NCBI GenBank assembly: GCA_036245525.1
Contig: BTPG01000004.1
Span: 164,964,008 to 165,028,007 of the forward strand
Source of the DNA: Semisulcospira habei
Taxonomy: Eukaryota; Mollusca; Gastropoda; Semisulcospiridae
DNA: 64,000 nt
Direction: 5' to 3'
A model generated the notes under the pieces. It had not been told where the DNA came from, made no database searches, and saw only the letters and a list, made by a program, of their open reading frames with translations. Both the position numbers and the translations under genes were made by a program. Of this stretch, positions 1 to 10,919 are shown piece after piece. How positions within the stretch are numbered: the stretch's first letter is position 1; the number at the start of each line of letters is the position of its first letter.

Positions 1-438
1 TGGCGACCTTGGATGTTAGTTCGTTGATCTTGGGAACTTGTTTACTGTACTCATCGGCTCCTAGCCTTCGCCTGCGACAGTTTTCTTCGCCGGCCTTGCG
101 GTTACTGGCGACGGGAACTTTGCCGTGGGGACTGCGGCTTTGCGGTTTACTGAGCGCGGCTTCGACTCTGCTTCCTGCCCGGTCGGACCTTGCGGCGAGC
201 TGCCACGTTTTTCGGTCGGTGTCTTCAATTCGCTGGAGAGACGTGGGTTGACACCTTTCCCGCCATGGCCAGGTAATATCTCGGTGCATATCCTCGACCG
301 GCGCTCTGGGTTGGGAAAGAGCACCGAGCGTCGGCACGTGCTGTGCGCTCGGTTTGTTGATTTCGAGTAGGTTCGATACACTTCGCGTGCGGTCTATTAT
401 TGCGTGTCCTTAGAGGCCACGCTCGCTCGTTCTTCATT

Positions 439-3027
439 ATGCACTCTTGTTACAGATACCAGGTTCGTACCTGCACGATGTGTCGTGATTTCCAATGGCC
501 CTCGGATGAGCATGAGTTTTGCCTACCCTGTTCCGGCTGTGATTCGACCCATACCTGTGATGTGTGCGCCCCATGGCTGGAGGAAGCTTGGTCAGAGCTG
601 TGGCGCTTTTACCGCAGGGAACATCCGACGCCTATCCGAGACCGGTCAACTGTGACGGCCAACACTAAGAGGGGACCCAAGTCAGTAGCAGTGGCTTCGC
701 TGTCCCACAGAGACCATACGAGGCCTGGCAGAGGTAACCTGGCAGAGGCGGCCAATCGTAAGAAGGTGGGACCCAAGTCAGTAGCAGTGGCTTTGTTGTC
801 CCACGGAGAACGTACGAAGCCTGCCAGAGAGCACCTGTCAGAGAAGACCAGAGGTTACAAAGGGGGACCCAAGTCAGTAGCAGTGGCTTCGTTGTCCCAC
901 AAAGAGCATATGACACCTCTGAGAGATCGCCCCACGTGCAACAAAGGGGGACCCAAGTCAGGGCCAGTGACTGTGTTGTCCCGCACCAGTCATACTTGTA
1001 CGTCGCAAACCATCACGGAGGACCCGCCTCAGGTTTCCCTTTCCGTGGCGAACAAGATTCCTGAGCCTGGAAACTCGTCAGCTGGAGAGTTGGCTGACAA
1101 GTCTATGGTGCAAGAAGCTGCAACCAGTGATAATGCTGCAAGTTTGGCGGCAGTTTACGACCCCACGACGCTACCAGTCCTCGCTCAGTCGGAGGATCGC
1201 AGGCCTGACAAGTATAAGCGTCTACGTGAGGGACGTCTTTTGGGGGCACAAGTCCCTAGTGTGCAGCGGGCCTCGACATCGAGAGCTGACTTTGACGCCA
1301 CCCGTCCGCAGGATAGATCGGACAAGCGACGGACGGAGATATCTACGCCAAGGCATGACTACCGGCTCCCGTTGGGCGGACAAACCTGTTTCGAAGGCGC
1401 GCTCCTCCTCCAGATCACAGGTTAGTGGGGCTACATCTGTTTCTCCTTTCCGAGCATGGGTCCACAGCCCACGTGTCAGGCGCAGTTTGGAAAGACGACG
1501 ATCGACCTCTCGTAAGGATCCTGATCGCTGCTTTCGTTCGAGGGAGGTTAGCTCATTGGACTCGAGTTGCTACCCTATACCACGCAGAGACACACTACGT
1601 GTCACGAGTTCGAGACGACGAACCAGTACAGTGGGCTCTTGCCGCCATGATAGTCCTCGTTCTTTTCGTCACCCCGCCTCGCAGAACCGCCATTCCAGAC
1701 GACGCTCGGCGACGCGGACGGCACCGGACGTACATCGGTCCCGGCGGACTTCTCACAGTTCCCGCTCCTCGCGTCGCAGCCGCTCTCCGTGGGTTCACAA
1801 TTTTCCGAGGAGGTCGCCTATTACACTCGGTGGACGACCGCCTCTTCCCAGGATGGCCTCGTCGCCGCAGCACTCCACGACAGCTCTTGCGCCCGTGGGT
1901 CCCGTGAAGGCTTCTGACAATTTTGGAATCACCGCTCGTGTTGTTGACACCATCAGCCTGGCTCCTGGAGACTCGGTGTCCACCTGGCTGGACGCCGCGC
2001 CGAGCCGTCGCTCGACTTCACCGGAAGAAGTGGAAATTCCCCCAGCGGCTCTCGGACACAGAATGGAGACCGTGAGAGCCTTAGACGAAGTTGCGCGGCT
2101 TATTGCGGCTTCCTTACCTGCTGAAGACTGCCCTCCTTCTCCCCCGGTTAAGAAGAGAGCCTCGGCTTTTGTGGACGCGGAGCTACACGCCAAGCGTTTC
2201 AAGTCTCTACCGCAGCCCCCTGGGTTTCAGGACATCCGGGACGCCCTGTCTGCTCACCTACTTCAGGGATCTCTCGGAGATGCTGGGTTCTTCTCCGACA
2301 ACAAGTGACCGGCGGACCTGATGATAGCCTTCCAGCAGAGGTGGTACGCAGGACATTCTCAGGCCTTCGCTTGTCCTCTGCCGGCGGTGGATCTTTCAGC
2401 GACATCCTGTGCAGGCCTGTTTTGACGTTCGGTCTTCGCCCCTGGACTGACTCAGACGGCGACACTCATCCGCAATGCTCTCGCTTCGGCAGGGTTTTTG
2501 GACTTGGCTAATCAGGCAATAGTACGACGGGTTGAGGAAGCATGGAGCCCTACCATCGCCCCTCTCTTATCCGACATCTTAGCTTTGACCGTGTCTTGCA
2601 ACCGGGCAGCCTACCACACCTCAGTCAACGCTATGACGGCGGCGGCAAATTGCGACCTGATGCGTCGAGATGCAGTATTACAAGCCTGCTCCCTACCTTC
2701 GGAGATCAAGAACCAGCTGCGTCGGGCCCCGCTTGGCAACGAGCTCCTCTTCGGCCCTCACTGGCAGTCCGTCAAGGAGTCGAGCAAGGATTTGTGACCC
2801 ACCCGAATCGCTCCACCCCGCTTTCCTCCAGCCCGCAGGCCTTTGGGTCGAGTCTTGCGGACCGCCAGACCCCTCGCTCGCCCCTTTACCAGTCGTGGAC
2901 GTCTCCCCCCCCCCGTCAGCCTGCCTTTGGTCACCCCCGTCGACCTAACCCCGGTCCCGCAGACGCCCCCGCCCCTGCTTGGCCAAGACCTGCCCGACGT
3001 CCCTTTGGGCGAGGTAGGGCCCGCTGA
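439..3027 (+). pseudogene. Gag of element A, broken
   Basis: Gag homologous to the intact 743-aa Gag of element B. It opens with the Cys cluster CxxC-x12-CxxC-x2-C-x5-CxxC (about 475-580), followed by four tandem peptide repeats (GPKSVAVASLSH type, 670-990). The reading frame then changes between about 1200 and 1400 into an Arg/Ser-rich region (1400-1800) and the conserved helical part (2040-2790; motif GHRMETVRALDE and a KKR basic patch). In-frame TGA codons at 2306-2308 and 2795-2797 stand where element B or E has TGG (Trp), and a further TGA lies near 2420. A C-run near 2908 shifts the last part. Gag of DIRS elements is presumed to package the RNA. The function of the Cys cluster is inferred. 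The ATG at 439 is the nearest in-frame start before the Cys cluster, and a spliced start cannot be excluded. Confidence 0.8.
670..990 (+). repeat. Four tandem units in the gag linker of element A
   Basis: Units start near 672, 768, 864 and 947, each beginning GGGACCCAAGTCAG, with spacings of 96, 96 and 83-84 bp. All are multiples of three or nearly so, and the repeats are translated as GPKSVAVA-type peptides between the Cys cluster and the Arg/Ser-rich region of Gag. Other DIRS families in this window carry different repeats at the same place. Confidence 0.85.
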
Positions 3028-6000
3028 CTGCACTCCGACCGCGCCTCCGCCGACCGCTACCGGGTCTCCTGTTGGCGGGAGGCTAGCTCTACACAGCGAC
3101 GCTTGGACGTCGCTGTTTCCCGACGACCCGTGGATCCTGTCGACAGTTTGCCAAGGACTACAGCTGTCGTTCCGCTCACCCCCACCACTGCGCCGGTCTC
3201 CACTTTGGACGTCGGTGCCTGCGGATGCGCTCAGAGCCAAGGCGCTACGCAACGAGGTGGCCGCACTACTCCAGAAGAACGCCACGGAGGTAGTCAGACG
3301 GCACGACTCTCCGGCCTTCTACAGTCGTTTGTTGTTGTTCCCAAGCCGGAGAGCAAGTGGCGTCCAGTCATCGACCTCTCCGCCCTGAACAAGTTCCTCG
3401 TCGCCCCGCCGTTCCGGATGGAGACCGCTCGAGCCCTGCGTTCCGCGGTGCAGCCATGGGATTTTGCCATCAGCCTCGACCTTTCAGACACTTATCTACA
3501 TGTTCCCATGCATCCGGCTTCCAGACGCTTCCTTCGGTTCGCCTTCGCTGGGGTCGTCTACCAATTTCGCGCCCTACCCTTCGGTCTCAACCTCAGCCCG
3601 TGGGGGTTCACCAGGATCATGGACGCTGTCGTCGCCAGGGCCAGAAGGACGAGCTCAAGTCCTACGTCCAACTACCTCGACGATCTTCTTCTACGGAACC
3701 AGGTGGACTCCGTCCTGGAGAGGGACCAAGACACACTCCTAGACCTCCTCGACTTCCTCGGGTTCATCGTCAACAAGGGCAAGTCCGATCTCTCGCCGTC
3801 CCGCTGCTTTGTTCACCTGGGAATGGAGTTCCACACCGACCTCAGCATAGTCCGGCTCATGGAGGCACGTATACAGAAGATCAGCGATCTGGCGCGACAG
3901 GTGGCACAGCAGGACAAGGTCTCTGCACGGGTGTGGTTACAGTTACTGGGCTTGATGAGTGCTGCCTCTGACCTGATCCCCCTGGGACGCCTCTATTCCC
4001 GGCCTCTCCAGTTGCACCTGCTCCTTCATTGGCGACCCTCGAAGGACGACATCGACGCTCTGATTCCGGTTCTCCCGATGTTACATCCACACCTGATGCG
4101 CTGGGCGGACCACAACTGGCTGGCCTCGGGAGTCTCTCTTTACACACCGCCTCCCCACTTGTCCCTTTGTGTCGACGCAAGTCTCACCGGTTGGGGAGCT
4201 CATCTTCTACTGTCGTTCGCAACAGCCTCGGGTTCTTGGACCCCAGATCTTCTGACCCGACACATCAACTGGTTGGAGTTGCAGGCGGTTTGGCAGGCTG
4301 TAATGACGTGGGACTCTCAGCTCTGGGGTCAGGAGCTACTCGTGCTGTCCGACAACTCAACAGTCGTCGCCTATCTACAGAAACAGGGCGGTACGCGCTC
4401 CCCATCTCTGTGCATCCTACTTTACCAGCTGCTTCGATGGTGCGAAGATCGGGGCATCACTCTGCGGGCCAGACACATTCCGGGTCATCTCAACGTGCTC
4501 GCCGACTCCTTGTCACGCCACGGACAGCTTCTCCACGCAGAATGGACGCTGCGACTGGACATCTTCCAGATGATCGCGGCCAGATGGGAACCTCCCATGA
4601 TCGACCTTTTCACCACTCGTTGGAACCACCAGTTGCCGCTGTTCGTCTCGCCGGTGCCAGATCCACTAGCTTGGGCAGTCGACGCGCTGTCCATTCCCTG
4701 GGACGGGCTCGTCGCCTACGCTTATCCACCGACGGTGCTGGTCCCCAAAGTCCTCTTCAAGCTTCGCGGCTGCAACACGATCCTGTTCCTGGTGGCGCCC
4801 TTCTGCTGGAACAAGTCGTGGATGACGGACCTGCTGAACCTAGCCACCAGCCCTCCACTTCAGCTCCCCACGCCTCGCACGATGCTGAAGCAACCTCGAC
4901 AGCCGCTGTTTCATCCTTGCCCAGAGCGTCTCCTCCTACACGCTTGGAGGTTGTGCGGCAAGCCCTCACCAGAAGAGGCTTCTCGGGTGAGGCAGTGGAA
5001 GCTATCGGTGCTGCGCGCAGGACCTTCTACCAGACGAGTTTATGAGGGGAAGTGGAAAGTGCTGTGCGACTGGTGTGGTGACAACAACCTTTCCCCCACT
5101 GATTTGACGATGCTCCAGTTGGCGGAGTTCTTCCTCTGGCTTTTCAACTTCCAGAGTTTGGCACCTATTACCATTCGGGGATACCTGGCAATGATTGCTG
5201 ACACCTACCGTCATCTGGGCCGAACAGATCCTGGTGCCTGCAAAGACCTCGCTGATCTCATGGCGCACTTCGGTCTACAACGCCCGGCGCTACGGTCGCT
5301 GTTGCCTAGATGGGACCTACCTTGGGTGCTGACTTGGCTCAACTCCGCCCGTTTTGAACCCCTGCAGTTGGCACGCTTGCCGGACGTAACTCGAAAGACG
5401 TGCTTCCTGTTGGCCCTAGCTACCGCTTCCAGGGTCAGTGAGCTTCACGCGCTGTCCACACGATCAGATTGCCTGCAGTTCCGGACTGACGGCTCCGTAC
5501 AACTGCTTCCTGAACCATCCTTCCTGGCTAAGATGCAGTCACCTCTGACGACCCCACAGATGATGACCATTCGACCTTTACGTGTGACAGACTCCACCCG
5601 GGAGACCAGACAACAGGACCCGGTGAGAGCTTTACTTGTGTACCTGCGACGGACCAAACCGCTGCGCAGAAAACGTACCCGCCTTTTTCTCCCTTTGTCC
5701 CCAGGTAGACAGGACATATCAGCCCAGACCATCTCCTCATGGATTCGATGGGTGATCCGCTCGGCCTATCAAGACCTCGCACCAGAAGTGGCCCAACGTA
5801 TGCACATCAGGGCGCACGAGGTCAGAGCCATGGCCACAAGTCTCGCTTTCGACCGCAACTGTGCAGTGAAAGACATTGTGGCAGCCGTGGGATGGCGAGC
5901 GGAGTCCACATTTGCCCGATTCTACCTGAGGGACCTCTCCACCCAGCGGCAGAACCCCACGCTGGTGGGAGACATCGCAGCAGCGCAACACTCCCTCACC

Positions 6001-6180
6001 GTAGGCGCCGTAAGTATCTTAGCTAAAATTATCGGGAGTTTGCTGTGCGAGGGCGGGTCTGAGGGCTGTGTCGTTGGCAGTAGGGGCACTAGGGTGGCAC
6101 CCACCTCCTCTTTGGGATTCTTCCTGTGTGTAATACCATCGGTAATGTGTTTTGAGAAAACAAATGAATTTTTCAATTAA
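2843..6180 (+). pseudogene. RT-RNase H-Dam-like methyltransferase fused to tyrosine recombinase, element A
   Basis: The RT starts in the frame of 2843-3388 and crosses a one-base frameshift near 3335 (DSPAFYSRL / FVVPKPESKW). It is then open to 6180. Motifs in order are RT palm SLDLSDTYLH, catalytic YLDDLL (about 3676), RNase H CVDASLTGW, LELQAV, SDNSTVV and ADSLSRH (4170-4520), a Dam-like methyltransferase with DLFTTRWN and AYPPTVLVPKV (4600-4750), and then the YR. In the intact copy B the YR lies in another frame overlapping RT; here an indel near 4975-5010 fuses them. YR residues are Arg in ASRVSELHA, His-x-x-Arg in RAHEVRAM, Trp in GWRAES and Tyr in ARFYLRD. The normal stop after AAQHSL is lost, so the frame reads on about 55 codons into the 3' region. 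Confidence 0.85.
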
Positions 6181-6222
6181 AATGCATTTTTTTGAAAAAT
6201 ACTTACTGATGGTATTACTCGA
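6131..6222 (+). repeat. ICR of element A
   Basis: Inside the 3' end, the motif GTAATACCATCGGTAATG faces its inverse TTACTGATGGTATTAC. The left half is the complement of a DIRS left end (ending GAGAAAACAAA). The right half is the complement of this element's own right terminus at 6425-6484. The two halves meet at AAATG. DIRS elements are known to use such an internal complementary region to template circle closure. Confidence 0.85.
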
Positions 6223-6424
6223 AGGTCCCTCCCACCGGCCCTGCTTGCCGCAGTTGGCTAAGAAACTAAACTGAGGTATGCCGGGTATTTTCGCACCGGA
6301 TGGGAAGAAGGGGAGGCTATTCTGGTGGTGACCTGTTCTATGGCACCCCACTCCTGCCAACGATACCGTATACGGACACAACCAAATCTGGGCTAAAATT
6401 AGACTAGCTAAGAACTATTTCCTA

Positions 6425-6484
6425 TGTGTAATACCATCGGTAAGTATTTTTCAAAAAAATGCATTTTAATTGAAAAATTCATTT
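6425..6484 (+). repeat. Right terminus of element A
   Basis: This is the inverted copy of the second half of the ICR at 6131-6222, starting with GTAATACCATCGGTAAGT and ending at ATTCATTT. The flank that follows is a T-rich tract (6485-6537). No target-site duplication is expected or seen for YR insertion. Confidence 0.8.
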
Positions 6485-7145
6485 TTGTGTGTTTTTTTTT
6501 TTTCTTTTCGTTTTTTTTTTTGTTTCTTTTTTTTTTGGGGGGAAAAGGCAGGTTTGGTCATCTGAGTGGAAACAGCAAGATTCAAAATTCAAGATTCAAG
6601 AAATTTATTGTCCATTAAAAAATATTTGTCTTTGCCTGCTGAGTGTAGGTCAAGGTTAAAAATATAATATCTCAATTACACATCAAACAAACAAAATGGC
6701 TAAATCTCTGACTTGACAAAAATATAAAAGATGTGAGTCTGTGTAATGGGTCAATGATTGCCTGTCCGTTGTCCGCTGTTGTCTGTCGTCTGTGATAAAC
6801 TTAAATGTTGGCATTTTCTCGATGACTATTCAAGCCACAGACTTCAAACTTGCCCAAGTATACTTTGTGACAAAACCTTTCTAAAAATACCAATTTCCAT
6901 GATCTCTCATCGAGGTCACATCAGGAAATAACAAGATAGGATGAACCATAACCCACAAAGTCCCTTCTATATGAGAGCTGTCCTCAATGTCAAGGGTCTC
7001 TACCTTTTGTCTTTGACCTGATTCTGATGTTGAATTATCTCCTATTGAAAAAGTCTCGCAGATCTGCCAATGCGTCAGTGAGTTCTGTAAGGGGCGCAGG
7101 ACATCATTGATTTGTCAAACGTCATTTGTCATGACATAAGTTTTA
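6485..7145. other. Host DNA between DIRS blocks with a LINE 3' tail
   Basis: AT-rich DNA with no coding signal. A T/C homopolymer tract lies at 6485-6537. At about 6575-6612 the complementary strand reads GGACAATAAATTTCTTGAATC and then TTGAATC-type repeats. That is the usual polyadenylation-like end and microsatellite tail of a CR1/L2-like LINE on the - strand. How far that LINE extends to the right is not clear. Confidence 0.5.
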
Positions 7146-7164
7146 TTTGTTTCCTCAAAATACA

Positions 7165-7542
7165 CCCCCACCTGGGTCTGCCCTGGGGGACTTGGGTGGG
7201 GTTAACTACTTTTTAGTTCCCAGGGTCACCCTGGTCTGCCCCACAGGGTGGGTTTTCCTCTCTATTCTGGGGCATGTGTTTCTCTCTACCCTTGGTCCAC
7301 TCACCTGTATTTGCCTTTTTAAAACTCTCCCTACTGTCTGCGCTGCCTGTAGCTCTTGATATTGGATGTGTGTTGCTAAATGGTCTTAGCTTTATTTAGG
7401 CCCCATGTCGTAGGTTTATTTAACGTATTGGACCGGCTGGCGACATATATTCAATGTTCTGTTTAGGTTTTTTTCACAAGCAGTGCAGGCACGTCCTGAG
7501 AAAGCCTTGTTGCTGTCGGGACGTTGAGCAATGTACAATCAA
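7165..7542 (+). mobile_element. Short retroposon R1 (SINE-like), 13-bp TSD
   Basis: A 378-bp non-coding insert flanked by the direct repeat TCCTCAAAATACA at 7152-7164 and 7543-7555. It has split the left end of DIRS element C. A second copy (R2) lies at 24964-25348. The 5' end is a GC-rich potential hairpin (CCCACCTGGG ... ACTTGGGTGGGG). The 3' end reads TGCTGTCGGGACGTT ... CAATGTACAATC, a LINE-type tail. No clear Pol III A or B box was found, so it may be a SINE with a non-tRNA head or a truncated LINE 3' end. The TSD implies target-primed reverse transcription. Confidence 0.8.
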
Positions 7543-7555
7543 TCCTCAAAATACA

Positions 7556-7745
7556 TTACCGATGGCATTACTATGTGGAATATACCCCTCCCGATTTCAG
7601 CCTAAGACCCTTTGTGTGTATCTACACGACAAGGGATGTAACTCAGAGAGTTGTATCCAAGTGACCGGGTAGTCTCCCCTCCTTCCATCCGGTCATGTGA
7701 GCCGTGCATTCCCGCCAGTCTTGCCCTTAGCTTCACCGAGTATGG
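7556..7745 (+). repeat. Left ITR of element C
   Basis: Starts TTACCGATGGCATTACTATG and matches the reverse complement of 23293-23515 with scattered differences. It contains the hairpin-prone stretch around CACGACAAGGGATGTAACTC and the ITR-conserved motif TTTCAGCCTAAGACCC, which on the other strand is the GGGTCTTAGGCTGAAA seen in the right arm. Confidence 0.8.
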
Positions 7746-7767
7746 TTCGCCGGCTTCAGCCTTCAAT

Positions 7768-9900
7768 GTGGTTTTGTTTCGTTCTACGGCTCCACCTGGC
7801 AAGAGGTTCAGGACTCCGCTAAGGACCTGTGGCCGAGCGCTCCCAGCGCGGATTCCTCCCGGTTTCCAGCCTCCCACCTCCCGGCTGGTTACCAGACTAC
7901 CTCGCAGACCCCAGGCCCCCGCTTGTCGTGCCCGCCCCCTCCAGGCCTCGGCTCCCGCCTGGCCCAGGAACGGGCGGGGGAGGGCCCAGTGACTTTCTCC
8001 TGACTTCGCCCACGCCGATCCCTGCAGGGTCAACAGTCGGCGGGACGCTAGCAAGGCGCAGCGATGAGTGGCAGTCGCTGCTGCAGGAAGACCCTTGGAT
8101 TCTCGACACGATCTCGGCAGGACTTCAGATCTCGTTTCAGACCCCTCCTCCACTGAGACGCTCACCACTCTGGACGCGCGTGGCGGTCGACCAATGCAAG
8201 GTGGACGCTCTTCAAAGGGAGATTGCTGCGCTGCTCCTGAAGGCCGCCATGGAAGTAGCAGCTTGACAGGACTCCCCAGCGTTCTACAGTCGGCTCTTCA
8301 TGGTTCCGAAGCCCGGTGGCAAGTGGCGACCGGTCATCGACCTCTCGGCCCTGAACAAGTTTATTGTCGCCCCCTCCTTTTGCATGGAAACCACAAGAGC
8401 CTTACGAGCCACAGTACAGCCTATGGACTATGCAGTCAGTCTCGACCTGTCCGATGCATACATGCATGTTCCCATGCACCCGACCTCTCTGTGTTAACTG
8501 CGATTCACCTTTCGCAGGATCGTTTATCAGTTTCGGGCCCTACCCTTCGGTCTCAACCTCAGCCCTTGGGTCTTTACGAGGATTATGGACGCCGTAGTCG
8601 CCAGAGCCAGGCAGGATTCCTCGAGCCCTACCTCCCAACTATCTCGACGACCTGCTCCTCAGGAATCAGGACGCGGCCGCGCGAGAGGCGGACAGGGACG
8701 CTCTCCTAGCGCTTCTTCGCCGACTCGGGTTCTTCCCTCAACGAGGGAAAGTCGGACCTGGTGCCGTCTTGCCGGTTTGTCCACCTGGGCATGGAGTTTC
8801 TGACCGATGTCAACAGGGTACGTCTACTGGAGGCTCAGATCAAGAAGCTAGCGACCTTCGCATGGCAAGTCTCCCTAGCGGACGTGGTCCCGGCCAGGAC
8901 CTGGCACCAGCTCTTGGGTCTGATCAGTGCAGCGACAGACCTGTTGCCTCTTGGCAGGCTTTACGCTCGCCCACTACAGCTGCATGTGCTGCTCCACTGG
9001 CGTCTGTCCTCGGGAGATCTCTCAGCCTTGATCCCAGTCTCGCTGCTGATCCGGCTGCATCTGCTCCGTTGGACAGATCACTCTTGGTTGGTGACAGGAG
9101 TCCCCCTCTCCACCCCTCTGCCTACTTTCTCCATTTGCACTGACGCAAGTTTTGATGGCTAGGGGGCTCACTTACTGCCGGAATTCAGCACCGTCTTGAG
9201 CCGGTGGGCGTCGGACCTTCGAGACAAACACATCAACTGGCTGGAGTTGAAGGAGGTGTGGTTGGCTCTCATCCACTGGGAATCGCGGCTTGGCGGCCAG
9301 GAAGTCCTGATCCTGTCCGACAATGTGACGGTGGTAGCCTATATTCAAAAGCAAGGCGGCACTCGGTCTCCGACCCTCTGCAGGCTACTTTACCAGATCT
9401 TCCTGTGGGGCAGTGATCGCGGGATTGCGCTCCGAGCGCGACACATACCGGGACACCTGAATGTTCTCACAGACTCCCTCTCGCGATGAGGACAGCTCCT
9501 CCACACTGAGTAGTCCCTCCGGCCGGACATCTTTCGGATGATCTGTGCACACTGGGAGACGCCCATGATTGACCTGTTTGCCACCAGATGGAACAAGCAG
9601 CTTCTGCTATTTGTCTCTCCCACCCTGGACCCCTCGCGTGGGCGGTGTACGCTCTGTCAGTCTCCTGGGAGGGCCTCGTGGGCTACGCTTATCCTCCCTC
9701 GGTGCTGGTGCCCAAGGTGCTCCTCAAGCTTCGGGGATGCAACATGGTCCTACTGCTCATCGCACCGTTCAGTTCGTACAGGACGTGGACGACAGATCTT
9801 TTGAGCCTCTCCACCGATCCCCCTCTCCGGCTCCCCACGCCTCGTACGATGCTGAAGCAGCCCAGGCAGAACCTCTTCCACCCTTGCCCAGAGAGACTTC
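7768..9900 (+). pseudogene. Gag C-terminus and RT-RNase H-methyltransferase remnant, element C
   Basis: It begins with the last part of Gag (GSTWQEVQDSAKDLWPS, about 7785-7840), showing that most of gag was deleted. RT follows in pieces: SRLFMVPKPGGKW (8290), SLDLSDAYMHVPM (8440), the LDD region (8630-8670, frame-shifted) and HLGMEFLTD (8780). RNase H follows (9130-9489: DASFDG-stop-GAH, LELKEVW, SDNVTVV, TDSLSR), then the methyltransferase-like region (9565-9830). Stops include TAG at 9160 for Trp and TGA at 9487 for Arg. The protein stops at PCPERLL, where element N1 has inserted at 9901; the missing continuation resumes at 15998. Confidence 0.8.
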
Positions 9901-10105
9901 TTTGTTTCTTCAAAAACATTACCGATGACATGACTGAATGGAAGTGTCTACTACTTACTCATTCTAGCCTAAGAGCCAGTTGTGTTAAGACACAACCCGG
10001 GAGGCACTCGGGGAACCCCGAGGGGACCAAGAGTTGTCTCCCTATACCCACCACCCGGAAGCCGGGTGTACCCATAATCCCCCAGTCTAGTCTACTTAGG
10101 CGCAC
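9901..10105 (+). repeat. Left ITR of N1
   Basis: The reverse complement of 15755-15980, near identical from ACATTACCGATGACATGACT to CCCATAATCCC. It contains three nested hairpins (GTTGTGTTAAGACACAAC; CTCGGGG-AA-CCCCGAG; CACCCGG-AA-GCCGGGTG), so single strands of this end would fold strongly. Confidence 0.85.
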
Positions 10106-10530
10106 GATTCGGTCGTCTTGCGCTCGGCTCTAGCCTACGGACTTTGGTTTTCGACCGTTCTCGGGTTCGGACTTGCTGTTAGCATGAAGAGCGGGAGATA
10201 GGATCGTTTCGTCGGCCCTGCCTGTGCTGCTGCGTGGTTTTCTCGTCCCCACTGCTTGGCGCCTGCGCTTCGGCCGATGGTGAGCTGTCCGGTGATCTTC
10301 GCCGGTCGTGCCAGGCGGGTTTTTGGACGTCTCCCCCCGTTCCCCTTCGGCGGAGAGGTAAGGTAGCGGGATTGACCCTCGGCTGGTTCCCGGGCTGGGC
10401 ACTGGTTGTGCAGGTACGAAGTTTTTCGTCTTCTTCTCACTGTAATTGCGCCCCCACTCACCTTCGGTGAATCGTAGAGAAGTTTCCTACGCTTTTGTAC
10501 CTTGGGTGTGGAGAATTCTTTTACTCCATG

Positions 10531-10600
10531 GCCTGATTAGCTGAGTGGCACAGCTTGAGTCACGCCTTGTCATCGCGTGGTTTGTTCGGGACCAGCGCCT
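10531..10600 (+). other. tRNA-like Pol III promoter in N1 (copy in N2 at 17813)
   Basis: The sequence TAGCTGAGTGG (10538-10548) matches the tRNA A-box consensus exactly. TGTTCGGGACC (10583-10593) matches the B box except at two positions. Their spacing, 45 nt, is that of a tRNA gene. The acceptor stem does not pair, so it is not a functional tRNA gene. It resembles a tRNA-derived SINE head captured in the 5' region of N1 and N2. The same sequence is in N2 at 17813-17882. Confidence 0.45.
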
Positions 10601-10919
10601 GTTCTGTTTTCGCTCACGGGTGATGGATTTAAGCGCACACTCGCATACGCAGGCATACGCGGTAGACAAGTGCTCACGTACCTTAGAGAGTGGATATACG
10701 TTCCGGCGGGCAGCTGGGGGGTTTACGCTCCTTGGCTGGGCGGGCCCCTCGTGGCATGTCCACATAAAGTGGTGATTTTCTGCCCCAGATTTTTTTTCTT
10801 GTCTTGATTGTCATTGCGTATTGAGTTGTACAGCATGCGGCCGGTGTTGGTTTTTTTTTTTTTCCACACACGGTCACCCTTAGTAATAATGTTTGGGGGC
10901 CTGACTCCGTTTGTCACAA

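Larger units (their letters stand above)
1..6484 (+). mobile_element. DIRS element A (left end outside window)
   Basis: This is a tyrosine-recombinase retrotransposon read left to right: gag (from 439), RT-RNase H-methyltransferase and YR (to 6180), ICR (6131-6222), right arm (6223-6424) and right terminus (6425-6484). No integrase, protease or LTR is seen, and the YR domain replaces integrase, which defines the DIRS order. The right terminus stops at the point predicted from its own ICR. The left terminal repeat must lie before base 1. The first 438 bases are the element's 5' region and show no convincing ORF. Gag has in-frame stops and frameshifts, so this copy is defective, although its RT-YR frame is open for about 950 codons. 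The terminal sequences are closest to element B (shared motif GGGCTAAAATTAGACTAGCT), so A and B belong to one subfamily. Confidence 0.9.

Noticed and set aside
3103..3330. ATG at 3103 as the true start of the A polyprotein
   Set aside because: Residues before the frameshift near 3335 do not match RT. The homologous reading is in the frame of 2843-3388.
1..6484. LTR retrotransposon (Ty3-like) or retrovirus
   Set aside because: RNase H follows RT, but there is no protease, integrase or LTR. A tyrosine recombinase, inverted termini and an ICR identify DIRS. No envelope gene is present.
10531..10605. A functional tRNA gene in N1
   Set aside because: Box spacing is right, but the ends do not form an acceptor stem and the B box has two mismatches.
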